A DNA stretch of 64,000 nucleotides, taken from positions 2,731,235-2,795,234 of the forward strand of contig NZ_WOTN01000001.1 in the NCBI RefSeq assembly GCF_010993745.1, in the 5' to 3' direction. Position numbers and translations under genes: made by a program. Shown in pieces: positions 40,681 through 48,640 of the stretch. Source of the stretch: Fodinicola acaciae (GTDB lineage: Bacteria; Actinomycetota; Actinomycetes; Mycobacteriales; HKI-0501). The notes under the pieces are model-generated. The model worked only from the letters and a program-made list of their open reading frames with translations. It made no database searches and was not told the origin of the DNA. The first letter of the stretch is position 1. Each line of letters opens with the position of its first letter.

Positions 40681-42875
40681 TAGATGGTCGCGGAGGTGGA
40701 GTTTCCGGACGTGTAGCGGGAAAGGATGAACGGCGCGTACGGTCCGCCGCCGTTGGTGGCACCGGGTTCGTGTGTGTTGTCGCAGTCGCGCGAGCCGTCG
40801 TGGATGAAGTGACACAGGCCGTTGTCGGCGCCAGGACTGAAAATCGTGCTCGGCGCCGACCACGGACCCCATGGCGTGTCGGAGAACCGGGCGACCACGC
40901 CGGGGTCACAGTTGTAGAGCATCAGCCATTTCTGCAGCGGCGCGATCCACGACACCGAAAACTCGCCGATGCACGGCCTTTGGTCGCCGGTGTTGAAGAC
41001 GTTGCTGGCCTGCGCCGGATCAGCGCTCCACAGCGGACTGCCGCCTGCGTCCAGACCGGTGAAATACCGCCAGCTGCTCTGGTCGGCGACCGAGCCGGCC
41101 GGCACGTACGCGAGATATGGGTAGCTCGCCCGATAGTTGGGCACGCCGTAGACGTACGCGCCTTTCCTCTGGTCCGCCGGCAGTCCGGCGATCGTGTCGG
41201 AGTTGACCGAGGCGGTGTAGACGAATGCCGGCGGCAGCCGGAAAAGTCGTTCGTACGTCGTGCCGTCGGCGTTGCGTCTGGTCATCCAGCCTTCGCCCAC
41301 CTGGTTGGTGCCGTAGTTGCAGATCGTCGCGGTCATGCAGTGCTTGGTCCAAAACGCCGCGTACGTGCTGCCGCCCGCGGCGAACCCACTGGTCGGCACG
41401 TTGAAGAAGCCCTGCAGGAAGTTGGTGTCCCGGCTGCCGTTGACGGTCACGATCGCTGGTGTGACGGTGTTTCCCTCCGGCACAGGTGTCAACTGCAGGC
41501 AGTTGGTGTCGGTTGGCGCGGTGGTCTGCCGCGTCTGCAGGACGACGTCGTCGGGACTGTTCTTCTCGTCGGTGGAAATCGGCGTGTGGTTCAGGTGCGT
41601 GTCACCGAACATCAGGCTCAGCGTGGTGCCGTCGTCGACGGGATAGCCCAGGTCGGTGGCCCATTCGCTGTAGTTGAGCCCGCTCGTGCCGTTGACCGTC
41701 GGCGCCAGCCGCTCCAGGTCCCATTTTCCGCTCTGTTGACACACTTTCTCGCTGCGGCCACGGTAGGCGATATCTTGTGCCTGTCCCCAGGCCGCACCGG
41801 GATTGCTGCTGTCGTGCCAATAATGGATCAGCCGGTAGTCGGTGGCGTTCCCGCTGACCTGCGCGCCGTCCGGCACCGGCGCGCGTGGACCGAGCACGAC
41901 CAGCTCGAGGTTGCCGGGCGAGCCGAAGTCGGTCTGGATCAGCGATGCCGCCGAGTTGATCCCGGTGATCCGCGGCTCACCGGCCACCGCCCAGGGATTC
42001 GCCGTGTTGCTGTTGTCCTTCCAGAAATGCACCAGCTCCGACCCGGCCGGCGCGACGACCTCGAAGTTTCCCGATCCGAAGCTGCTTTGGATGAATGACG
42101 GCGCGCCGGTGATGCCGGAGCCGAAGCTCGTCGCGCGCTGCCACGCGCTGTCCGGCGCGCCGCTGTCGTGCCAATAGTGCACCAGGTGGTCGCCTTCGCG
42201 TACGACCAGTTCGAGGTTTCCGTGGCCGCCGGACATGAAAGTCGTCTGGATCAGCGAGCCTGGACCACTGGCGGTGGTCGTGACGACCTTCGCGCGTTGC
42301 CACGGATTGCTGGCGTTTCCGTTGTCGTGCCAGTAATGCACGAGATTGTTGCCTTCGGGCACGACGACCTCGAAGTTGCGGTGCCCGTTGGAGACGAAGT
42401 CGCTGGTGATCACCGACGGCGGCCCGGTGACGCCGGAACCGAAGTTGCCGCCGCGCTGCCAGCGGCTGTTCGGTTGGCCGCTGTCGTGCCAGTAATGCTG
42501 GATGTGGTCGCCTTCCTGGACGAACACCTCCAGATTTCCGTGTCCTCCCGACATGAAGTCGCTTTGTACGATCGCGCCGGGACCGGTCGCCGCGGTGCTG
42601 ATCACCTGGCCGCGGTGCCAGGCCCAGTTGGTGTCGCCGTTGTCCTTCCAGTAATGCACGAGCGTGTTGCCCTGCAGTGCCGCGACCTCGAAGTTGCGGT
42701 GTCCGTTGGAGACGAAGTCACTGCGGATGATCGACGCGGCGCCGGTGCCCAACGGCTCGACGATCGTGCCAGGCGCGGCCGGTGCGGTCGCGGCCGCGGC
42801 CGGCCGAACAGGCGCGAGCAACAGGGCGACGGCGGCGACGGCGACGACGGCAGCTGCGGAACGGAACCATCTCAT
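40617..42875 (-). CDS. secreted protein with six tandem repeats and DUF4185-like domain
   Basis: The 752-aa product has a signal peptide (MRWFRSAAAVVAVAAVALLL, cleavage near AAA-AT) and six ~50-residue repeats (about 40-340). Two repeat types alternate: S-FVSNGHRNFEV...HYWHDNG and S-FMSGGHGNLE...HYWHDSG, each ending W-QR. The C-terminal ~400 residues resemble DUF4185/glycosidase-like beta-propeller domains (LMFGDTHLN, QKWLMLYNC, PYAPFILSRYT). The repeats look like a sugar-binding propeller. GGAG lies 8 nt before the ATG. A role in polysaccharide binding or cleavage is inference. Confidence 0.75.
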   Translation of the reverse strand: MRWFRSAAAVVAVAAVALLLAPVRPAAAATAPAAPGTIVEPLGTGAASIIRSDFVSNGHRNFEVAALQGNTLVHYWKDNGDTNWAWHRGQVISTAATGPGAIVQSDFMSGGHGNLEVFVQEGDHIQHYWHDSGQPNSRWQRGGNFGSGVTGPPSVITSDFVSNGHRNFEVVVPEGNNLVHYWHDNGNASNPWQRAKVVTTTASGPGSLIQTTFMSGGHGNLELVVREGDHLVHYWHDSGAPDSAWQRATSFGSGITGAPSFIQSSFGSGNFEVVAPAGSELVHFWKDNSNTANPWAVAGEPRITGINSAASLIQTDFGSPGNLELVVLGPRAPVPDGAQVSGNATDYRLIHYWHDSSNPGAAWGQAQDIAYRGRSEKVCQQSGKWDLERLAPTVNGTSGLNYSEWATDLGYPVDDGTTLSLMFGDTHLNHTPISTDEKNSPDDVVLQTRQTTAPTDTNCLQLTPVPEGNTVTPAIVTVNGSRDTNFLQGFFNVPTSGFAAGGSTYAAFWTKHCMTATICNYGTNQVGEGWMTRRNADGTTYERLFRLPPAFVYTASVNSDTIAGLPADQRKGAYVYGVPNYRASYPYLAYVPAGSVADQSSWRYFTGLDAGGSPLWSADPAQASNVFNTGDQRPCIGEFSVSWIAPLQKWLMLYNCDPGVVARFSDTPWGPWSAPSTIFSPGADNGLCHFIHDGSRDCDNTHEPGATNGGGPYAPFILSRYTSGNSTSATIYYLLSTWNPYQVVVMRATLHA

Positions 42876-42957
42876 CGCGGCGCTCCAGACCGAGAAAACG
42901 ATTGCCGAGCGGCACCGTACGATCAGACTCGCCACGCGTCAAGACGGCAGCGACGAA

Positions 42958-44034
42958 TCAGCCGAATTCAGCCGCGACCAGGTCGGTGAAGACGCCGATG
43001 GGGTCGCTCCAGTCGCCGTACGTCCAGTCGGCGTTCACATTCGCGGCAATCAGGTGTGAGCCGTCGCGCCGGCCGAAGACGTACGACCAGGATCCGTTGA
43101 TCGCGCCGCCGTTTCCCCACAATGTCGTGCCGTCCGGCAGCACGATCGACGCGACGCCGAGGCCATAGCCGGCGCCAGGCAGCTTCGGATGCCAGTCGTG
43201 GGTCGGGACCGTGGTGAACATTTCCCTCTGTTGCTCGGGTGGCAGCAACCGGCCGGCCAGCAGCTCGCCGAAAAACCGGAGCATGTCGCCAGCGGTCGAA
43301 ATCATCCCGCCGCCGGTCCAGGCCATGCTCACGTTCATCTCGGTGAGGTCGTGAATGCGCGCTTCTGGCCGCGAAACGCTCAGATTCGAGTAATAGCGGC
43401 CATGCGGGACAGCGATGCCCGAGTCACCGCGGCTCGGCATGTACGTGCCGGACAGTTCCAGCGGACCGGTCACGATCCGCTTCAGTTCCTCGCCGAACGT
43501 CGTGCCGGTGATCCTCTCGATGATCATGCCGGCCAGGACATAGCCGGTGTTGCAATACATCCAGTCCGTCCCGGGCTCGAACAACGGCGGATGCGCCATG
43601 GCGTACGCGACCAGCTGCTCCGGCGTATAACCGTCGAAGCGGTGCTCCAAGAGCGCCGGCGTGTAATAGCGCTCAATCAAGACCGGATCCATCGCGTAGT
43701 TGAACAGGCCGCTGGTGTGGTTGAGCAGCTGTCGTACGGTGATCCGCCGACCGTCATGGCCGTTGCCGCGTACGACTCCGGGAAGCCAGGTGTCGACCGT
43801 GTCGTCGAGGCTCAACCGGCCGTCCGCGACCAACCGCAGCACAATGACAGCCACGAATGTCTTGGTGGCACTGCCAATCCGGAAATGGTCGCCTGGTTGG
43901 CGAGTGCGACCGCTCTCCAGGTCCGACACACCTGCCGTGCCACACCACGTGTCGCCGTTGTGCCACACCTGCGCCAAAATGCCGGGCACCTCGCCGTTGG
44001 ACACCGCTCTGTCGAGCAGTTGCTGGACGGACAT
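42958..44034 (-). CDS. serine hydrolase, beta-lactamase/DD-peptidase-like
   Basis: This 358-aa protein has the class C beta-lactamase-like motifs: SATK (Ser55, Lys58), YCNTGY (the YxN motif, near 164-169), and GNGGAINGS in the KTG position. It resembles D-alanyl-D-alanine carboxypeptidase/esterase-type enzymes. No signal peptide is visible, so it is probably cytoplasmic or has non-classical export. AGGAG stands 6 nt before the ATG. It is divergent from an IS30-HTH/MarR-like regulator across a 155-bp gap with inverted repeats. Confidence 0.9.
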   Translation of the reverse strand: MSVQQLLDRAVSNGEVPGILAQVWHNGDTWCGTAGVSDLESGRTRQPGDHFRIGSATKTFVAVIVLRLVADGRLSLDDTVDTWLPGVVRGNGHDGRRITVRQLLNHTSGLFNYAMDPVLIERYYTPALLEHRFDGYTPEQLVAYAMAHPPLFEPGTDWMYCNTGYVLAGMIIERITGTTFGEELKRIVTGPLELSGTYMPSRGDSGIAVPHGRYYSNLSVSRPEARIHDLTEMNVSMAWTGGGMISTAGDMLRFFGELLAGRLLPPEQQREMFTTVPTHDWHPKLPGAGYGLGVASIVLPDGTTLWGNGGAINGSWSYVFGRRDGSHLIAANVNADWTYGDWSDPIGVFTDLVAAEFG

Positions 44035-44136
44035 CACTGTCTCCTCGTACGTGACTTCAGAACGCGTCGAAACGTACTTTGCAACGACCCGGTCCCGACA
44101 GGTGTTGTCGCGTTTCAGCAGCTAAGAATGGCGCTG

Positions 44137-44159
44137 AACGCAACGACCACCGTTGCGTT
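44137..44159. promoter_or_regulatory. inverted repeat AACGCAACG-N5-CGTTGCGTT
   Basis: Two exact 9-bp half-sites face each other across ACCAC. A third half-site, AACGCAAT, follows at 44172-44179, and a related TTGCAACG lies at about 44081. They occupy the region between the divergent serine hydrolase and regulator genes, which fits an operator array bound by that regulator. Confidence 0.75.
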
Positions 44160-44189
44160 GAGATGGCGCGGAACGCAATACTGTCGATC

Positions 44190-44870
44190 ATGCCGAGGCT
44201 GACACAGCGAGACCGTGAACGGATCGCGACAATGCTCGCGCAGCGGCTCGCGTACGCCGAAATCGCGCGCCGGCTGGGCCGGCCGACCTCGACCATCAGC
44301 CGTGAGGTGAGCAGAAACAGCGGACCGGGCGGATACGACCCGCGACGCGCTCACCTGCAGACCGAGTGGCGCGGCCGCCGCGGCGGACCGCCGCCGGCTC
44401 CCGCCTCGTACGAGCGCGCGCCGGCTGTGCGCGCGATCGAGGCGGAGCTCACCGAGGTGCTGGCGAGCACCGGCCTGGCACGGATGCCGGCCAGAGTGCT
44501 CGCCTTTCTTTGCACCACGGAGTCCGGCGCCAGCACCGCTGCCGAACTCGTCCACCGGCTGCGCGTCAGCCCCGCGTCGATCTCAACGGCGGTGCGCTAT
44601 CTGCTTGAGCAACGGATGATCCGTCGTGAGCGGGAGCCGGGACGGCGCGCTTATCGTTACGTCATCGACAAAGATGTCTGGTTTCACTCCGCTGTGGCGA
44701 GCGCGCGGCGTACGGCTCGGCTTTCCGAGGCCGCCAAACGTGCCGCCGGCATCCTCGGCGCCGGCACCCCGGCCGGCGACCGGCTCGCCGGCATGAGCGC
44801 GTTTCTGGACGTACTCAGCGGAGATCTCGTCGAGCGCGCCAAACATTGGCGACGGGTCATGCGTAGTTGA
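44190..44870 (+). CDS. regulator with IS30-type HTH and MarR-like domain
   Basis: The 226-aa product combines two DNA-binding modules. The N-terminal ~45 residues (LTQRDRERIATMLAQRLAYA, EIARRLGRPTSTISREVSRN) match the HTH of IS30 transposases. From about residue 85 a GbsR/MarR-type winged helix follows (AELVHRLRVSPASISTAVRYL, LLEQRMIRREREPGRRAYRY). No transposase catalytic domain is present. I chose the ATG at 44190; an ATG at 44163 adds nine residues. Divergent from the serine hydrolase gene, it is its likely regulator. Confidence 0.85.
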   Translation: MPRLTQRDRERIATMLAQRLAYAEIARRLGRPTSTISREVSRNSGPGGYDPRRAHLQTEWRGRRGGPPPAPASYERAPAVRAIEAELTEVLASTGLARMPARVLAFLCTTESGASTAAELVHRLRVSPASISTAVRYLLEQRMIRREREPGRRAYRYVIDKDVWFHSAVASARRTARLSEAAKRAAGILGAGTPAGDRLAGMSAFLDVLSGDLVERAKHWRRVMRS

Positions 44871-46224
44871 ACAATGGCGGCAGGACGAAGACGACGATCC
44901 AGGCCCACGCCGCGTACACCGGCAGGTAGCCGGTCTGCCACTGTTCGAGTGCCGCGAACGGCGTACGCCGCAACACGAACCGCGCCAGCAGCCACGCCGA
45001 CCAGGCGAGGTTGACCAGCAGGACCACGTTTTCGCCGAGCGCCACGATCCGGTTGGGAGTGGTGCCGAACTCGGTGATGCGGCCGGTGATTTCCACCAGC
45101 ACCAGCACGTCGATGGCCAGTGCGCTGACCACGAGCGCGAGCTGGAGCCTGTCGAACAGGCCAGGCGGGGTCAGCGGATCGCGTGCCGACAGCGAATAAA
45201 GCAGCAGGCCCAGCACGACGACCAGCAACAGGTTGAAAAGAATCAACGCATTACGCTCGATGTTGATGCCAGCACTGGTCCAGACGACGGCGACGAGAAA
45301 CGCCAGCAACACGGCCGTGAACAGTGGGGTGAACAGCCGCGTGAGCACCGGCGCGATATTCTCCACGACGCTTTGTTTCGCCTCCACGAGCCATCCGGCT
45401 ACGACGATCGCGCCCATCACACCGCACGGCACCAGCCACTGCGAGATGAACGTGTACGGCGCGATTCCGATGGCGGCGAATGTGCCGGAGACAAACGCGA
45501 CGAGTACGCCGCCGCCGAGTGCGATCAGCACCAAATAGACGAACCATTCGCCGGTGAAGCGGACGAAATCCATCCGCCGCCGAGACGAACGCCAGTCGGT
45601 CGCCACGTACGCCAGACCAACCACGAACCACAGGGCGATCGGCAGGTGAATGGCCGAGATGACGACGGCCTGAGAGGTCTCGGCGACCGGATACACGTTG
45701 GCCGCCACCGCTCCGATCGCGAACAACGCCACCAAAATCGCGATCAGCACGCTGTTGAGCCGTCGGCGCCAGCCGAGGTAGGCCGCCAGCCACGGCAACG
45801 CGAAGAGGCTGAAGTTCGCCGCGTAGAACTCGATGTTGCCTTGCCATTTGACGCCGAAAAGCTCCGGCACCTTCACCGAAACCGCCGCGCCGACCGCGCA
45901 GACGCACATCACCCACAGGTCCAGCCGCGACCGCCGGTCGGTCTCCGAGCCACCGGTGTCGCCGGTGAGCACCAGCTGTTTCCACAGCCGGTCGGAATGC
46001 TCTCTGGCAAACTCGCGGGACAGCTCGTCCAAGCTTCCCATTCGCTTGACCGCGACCAAAAACGCCTCGTCGGCGGTCAGACCGGCCTCGACCAGCTCGT
46101 CGACGCAACCGCGGAGGTGATCCTCCAACTCATCGACATCGGCCGTCCGCAGTTCCTTGCGCCGCTGCACATAATGCCGCCATTGCGCGAACTGCTTCTC
46201 CAGCTCGTCCTCACGCGCGGTCAC
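44857..46224 (-). CDS. polytopic membrane protein with permease-prefix domain
   Basis: The 455-aa product begins with a soluble helical domain of about 75 residues (LRTADVDELEDHLRGCVDEL, GLTADEAFLVAVKRMGS) like the permease prefix domain 1. About 10-12 transmembrane helices follow. There is no FtsX or MacB core. Its GTG overlaps the PadR stop (GTGA), so the two form a coupled PadR/membrane-protein pair, common in actinomycetes, and the membrane protein is the probable target. The biochemical role is unknown. Confidence 0.82.
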   Translation of the reverse strand: MTAREDELEKQFAQWRHYVQRRKELRTADVDELEDHLRGCVDELVEAGLTADEAFLVAVKRMGSLDELSREFAREHSDRLWKQLVLTGDTGGSETDRRSRLDLWVMCVCAVGAAVSVKVPELFGVKWQGNIEFYAANFSLFALPWLAAYLGWRRRLNSVLIAILVALFAIGAVAANVYPVAETSQAVVISAIHLPIALWFVVGLAYVATDWRSSRRRMDFVRFTGEWFVYLVLIALGGGVLVAFVSGTFAAIGIAPYTFISQWLVPCGVMGAIVVAGWLVEAKQSVVENIAPVLTRLFTPLFTAVLLAFLVAVVWTSAGINIERNALILFNLLLVVVLGLLLYSLSARDPLTPPGLFDRLQLALVVSALAIDVLVLVEITGRITEFGTTPNRIVALGENVVLLVNLAWSAWLLARFVLRRTPFAALEQWQTGYLPVYAAWAWIVVFVLPPLFNYA

Positions 46225-46583
46225 GCCGGCCCCTCCAACGGCATCACCGCGAGCACGCCCGTGCCGCCCAGTTTTTTCAGCGCCTGTGCGACCGTGTCCC
46301 ACTGCCGCCGCTGCTCGGCCAGCTCGGCCAGCCCCTGGTCAGTGATCCGATAATACTTCCGCCGCCGCTCACCGACCGCCGCCTGCCAGCTCGCCTCCAC
46401 ATACCCTAGGCGTTCGAGCCGGTGCAACAATGGATAAAGCAGGCCTTCGGTCCAGTCCAGCTCACCGCCGGACAGCTCACTGATCCGCCGCAGAATGGCA
46501 TAGCCATAGCTCTCGCCTTCCGCCAAAATGCCAAGCACCATCGGCGTCGCCGACGCGGCCACCAAGTCCTTCGCGACTTTCAC
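46221..46583 (-). CDS. PadR-family transcriptional regulator
   Basis: The 120-aa product has the PadR winged helix: VAKDLVAASATPMVLGILAE, SYGYAILRRI, GGELDWTEGLLYPLLHRLER, and GERRRKYYRITDQGLAELAE. A C-terminal helix follows for dimerisation. The GTG at 46583 fits the family start (M/VKVAKDL), with GGGAGG just ahead. It is first in the pair with the permease-prefix protein. A 36-bp interrupted palindrome lies upstream. Confidence 0.9.
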   Translation of the reverse strand: MKVAKDLVAASATPMVLGILAEGESYGYAILRRISELSGGELDWTEGLLYPLLHRLERLGYVEASWQAAVGERRRKYYRITDQGLAELAEQRRQWDTVAQALKKLGGTGVLAVMPLEGPA

Positions 46584-46592
46584 GGTCCTCCC

Positions 46593-46628
46593 ATACCTAA
46601 CGGTGCGATGCATCGTACTGTTAGGTAT
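46593..46628. promoter_or_regulatory. PadR operator-like interrupted palindrome
   Basis: ATACCTAAC (46593-46601) and GTTAGGTAT (46620-46628) are exact inverted half-sites, with an inner GATGCATC palindrome between them. It stands 10 bp before the PadR GTG and overlaps the likely promoter, as expected for PadR autoregulation. Confidence 0.8.
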
Positions 46629-46669
46629 CAGCGGATGCAAACTCAGCCCTGGGAGGGTTGGGTTTCTGA

Positions 46670-46724
46670 TTGTTGCGTTTTGGGGTGGTGGGGTTTTCCT
46701 GGTTGTTGCGTTTTGGGGTGGTGG
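46670..46724. repeat. two 33-bp-period G/T-rich repeat units
   Basis: TTGTTGCGTTTTGGGGTGGT occurs at 46670 and again at 46703, exactly 33 bp apart. The units are the inverted-orientation relatives of the A/C-rich array at 47482-47710. They directly precede the 38-nt core at 46731. Confidence 0.75.
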
Positions 46725-46730
46725 CGCCTT

Positions 46731-46780
46731 CGCGGCGGGCGCTCCTGCGCGGAGGGCGACCTCAAGGGGAGGGGTGCGCG
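46731..46780 (+). repeat. repeat core, copy 1
   Basis: A GC-rich segment beginning CGCGGCGGGCGCTCCTGCGC and ending near GGGGTGCGCG. Its first 38 nt recur exactly, in reverse complement, at 47441-47478. The two copies are about 650 bp apart and face each other. Confidence 0.85.
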
Positions 46781-47222
46781 GGGTTTCGTTGTTGGTCCGG
46801 TTGGGTGCGGCGGGTGCGGTTTGTTTGTGGTGTGGAGTGTGGCTGGGTCGCCGGCGGTGCCGTGGCGTCCCGGTGGGTGGCGTGAAGGTCCAGTATGTGG
46901 GATGAGAAGGCGTGTGGAGCGCTAAATGTCCGGCTTGTGAGGGTCGCGGATGGCATGAATGTCGAGTTACTTGCGTTGGACGCAAGGAACAAGGCTTTCA
47001 CACCCCGCGATCACCGGAGGCTGTGACGGGTGTGACTACTGAGGCTGATAATGCTGTTGTGGCTGTTGGGCTGCACCAAATGTCTATTTTGATGTCTTGT
47101 TAAACAAGTATTACGCAGCAGAGCCGCCTCGCCCGCATTGCCAGCCACAGTAGCCACACCAGCACCACCCGGACGCTGTGATGGCGTCCATGCCGACGGG
47201 TTGCTTCCCACACGTGACCTGG

Positions 47223-47365
47223 CTTGCTCGTTCTCCCCGTCGGCGGGCGCAGCCAACCACATTGTCGGAGGGGCCGCCGCCAAACAAACGCAACCACCCA
47301 CCCAAGCTCGGCGGCCCCTCCGAAAATGTGGTTCCCTCCGGGCGCCGACGGGGAGAACGAGCAAG
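47223..47365. repeat. large imperfect hairpin, 57-bp arms
   Basis: The arms 47223-47279 and 47309-47365 are imperfect reverse complements. Long matching blocks include CTTGCTCGTTCTCCCCGTCG with its complement at the right end, AACCACATT/AATGTGGTT, and CGGAGGGGCCGCCG/CGGCGGCCCCTCCG. The loop is about 29 nt. It lies in the middle of the non-coding repeat region. It could form a very stable RNA or DNA cruciform. Confidence 0.8.
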
Positions 47366-47430
47366 CCCAGAAAACCCAGCCCCGCCCACAAACCACCGCC
47401 CGCACCCCCACGCACACCGATTAGCATCCA

Positions 47431-47478
47431 CGCGCCCCCTCCCTTGAGGTCGCCCTCCGCGCAGGAGCGCCCGCCGCG
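47431..47478 (-). repeat. repeat core, copy 2 (inverted)
   Basis: Reverse complement of the segment at 46731-46780. A 38-nt stretch is identical and the far end differs by small indels (GGGAGGGGGCGCG versus GGGGAGGGGTGCGCG). It borders the A/C-rich tandem array. Confidence 0.85.
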
Positions 47479-47481
47479 CAG

Positions 47482-47710
47482 GCGAAAAACCCAACCACCC
47501 ACCCAACGCAACAAACATGAAGGCCCAACCACCTCCCCAACGCAACAAAGGGAAGACGCGACCACCTCCCCACCGCAACAAACGGGAAGACGCAACCACC
47601 CCCCCACCGCAACAAACAGAAAACCCAACACCTCCCCACCACACCAATCAAAATCGCAACCCCTCCCCACGCACCAACCAGAAACCCAACCACCTCCCCA
47701 ACCCAAGACC
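47482..47710. repeat. A/C-rich tandem array, about seven 30-35-bp units
   Basis: Units such as GGAAGACGCGACCACCTCCC plus CACCGCAACAAAC follow one another at about 33-34 bp, starting at about 47482, 47517, 47551, 47584, 47618, 47650 and 47680. The plus strand is almost free of T and low in G, an extreme strand asymmetry. Long low-complexity open frames cross it but they encode only Pro/Thr/Gln-rich or Gly/Val-rich strings and are not credible genes. The minus strand (G-rich) could form quadruplexes. Confidence 0.8.
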
Positions 47711-47747
47711 CCGCACCCACCACCGCAACAACCGGAACCCCTAATCC

Positions 47748-48200
47748 TCAGCCAGAACCCGCCGCCGTATCAGCACTCCTCCGCGCAAAGAAACCCCTCG
47801 GCCCCTTCGGCAACCACAACAACCCAATCACACCCACCGCAACCACATCCACGACCGGAATAACCAAATGAAACATCCCCGAGCTTCCCCACGACACAAA
47901 ACCAAAACCCACGGCGGCAACCTGTACGCCGGTCACCACCCAACGCGTCCAGCGCCGCCCGGACGGTACGATCCACGCCAACCAACCGTTGACCACGAAA
48001 AGCACTCCATGAAAGACGGCCGCCGCGACCAACGCGGCCGTCGTCGCGGCCGCAACCGAAACCTCCGGATGCTGAGCGGCGATTTCCTGAGCGATCTCCC
48101 CTTTCCGCAACCACATCACGACCGGAATCGCCACATGCGACAACGCGATCAACAAGAGAAGCACGCGAGCGAGGGTGACCGGCGGTGGGATGCGGTTCAC
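47748..48200 (-). CDS. four-helix membrane protein of unknown function
   Basis: The 150-aa product has four hydrophobic helices (about 7-25, 46-66, 82-100, 106-125). It has no catalytic motif. The start is GTG, overlapping the stop of the SgcJ-like gene (GTGA), so both are on one transcript. The last residues (FFARRSADTAAGSG) are polar. I do not recognise the family. Confidence 0.75.
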   Translation of the reverse strand: MNRIPPPVTLARVLLLLIALSHVAIPVVMWLRKGEIAQEIAAQHPEVSVAAATTAALVAAAVFHGVLFVVNGWLAWIVPSGRRWTRWVVTGVQVAAVGFGFVSWGSSGMFHLVIPVVDVVAVGVIGLLWLPKGPRGFFARRSADTAAGSG

Positions 48201-48583
48201 GATTCCGCCCTGGTGTTCTGAAACGCCGACACCTGCCACCGGCCGTCGTCCTTGACCAGCACCAATGTCTGAATGGACCGATGGTCCCGCTCGGTCGACA
48301 CCACCGCACCCGTCGTGACCAGGACGGCAGCATCGGCGCGGATGAACCGCAGCGACTCGTCCGTCATCGTCAGCCGCGAGCCGGCCAGCGGTCCCGCCAG
48401 CAGCGGCCGGTGCGCCTCGGCGATGGCCTGCCGTCCGTATCCGTGCGCTCCGGTCCACGCCACGAAGCTGGCGTCATCGGTGAACAGCGACGCGAAACCG
48501 GTGGCATCACCGCGATTCCAGGCATCCCGCATCGCCTGGCCAATCTCAAGGATCGCCCGCCGCTCGGCGGCTTCATCGAACAT
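48197..48583 (-). CDS. SgcJ/EcaC-family SnoaL-like protein
   Basis: This 128-aa protein has the cystatin-like alpha+beta barrel pattern of the SnoaL/DUF4440 group: AILEIGQAMRDAWNRGDATG, FASLFTDDASFV, GRQAIAEAH, and a final strand with DDGRWQVSAFQNT. Members act as cyclases, isomerases or ligand-binding proteins. It is divergent from a TetR gene, which may repress it. Confidence 0.85.
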   Translation of the reverse strand: MFDEAAERRAILEIGQAMRDAWNRGDATGFASLFTDDASFVAWTGAHGYGRQAIAEAHRPLLAGPLAGSRLTMTDESLRFIRADAAVLVTTGAVVSTERDHRSIQTLVLVKDDGRWQVSAFQNTRAES

Positions 48584-48610
48584 GCCGCTAGCATAGGTCG
48601 AACATAGCCA

Positions 48611-48621
48611 GTTGGTCCAAC
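48611..48621. promoter_or_regulatory. short palindrome GTTGG-T-CCAAC
   Basis: A perfect 11-bp palindrome in the 57-bp gap between the divergent SgcJ-like and TetR genes, followed by CTAATCTAA. It is in the position for a TetR operator but is short. Confidence 0.5.
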
Positions 48622-48640
48622 CTAATCTAAGCTGAGCGGC

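Noticed and set aside
44190-44870. IS30 transposase
   Set aside because: Only the N-terminal HTH matches; there is no DDE catalytic domain and no terminal inverted repeats.
46912-47103. Small Cys-containing plus-strand frame (MWSAKCPACEGRGW...)
   Set aside because: The Cys pattern looks like a zinc ribbon at first sight, but there is no ribosome site and the DNA carries an iterated AATGTC-G-G-TT motif typical of intergenic repeat DNA.
47482-47710. CRISPR array
   Set aside because: The units are contiguous imperfect tandem repeats of about 33 bp without unique spacers, and no cas gene is near.
47011-47863. Long open frames on both strands across the repeat region (for example 47138-47863 plus, 47011-47706 minus)
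   Set aside because: They are low-complexity strings (Pro/Thr/Gln or Gly/Val/Trp) produced by the A/C-rich tandem array and have no ribosome site or family resemblance.
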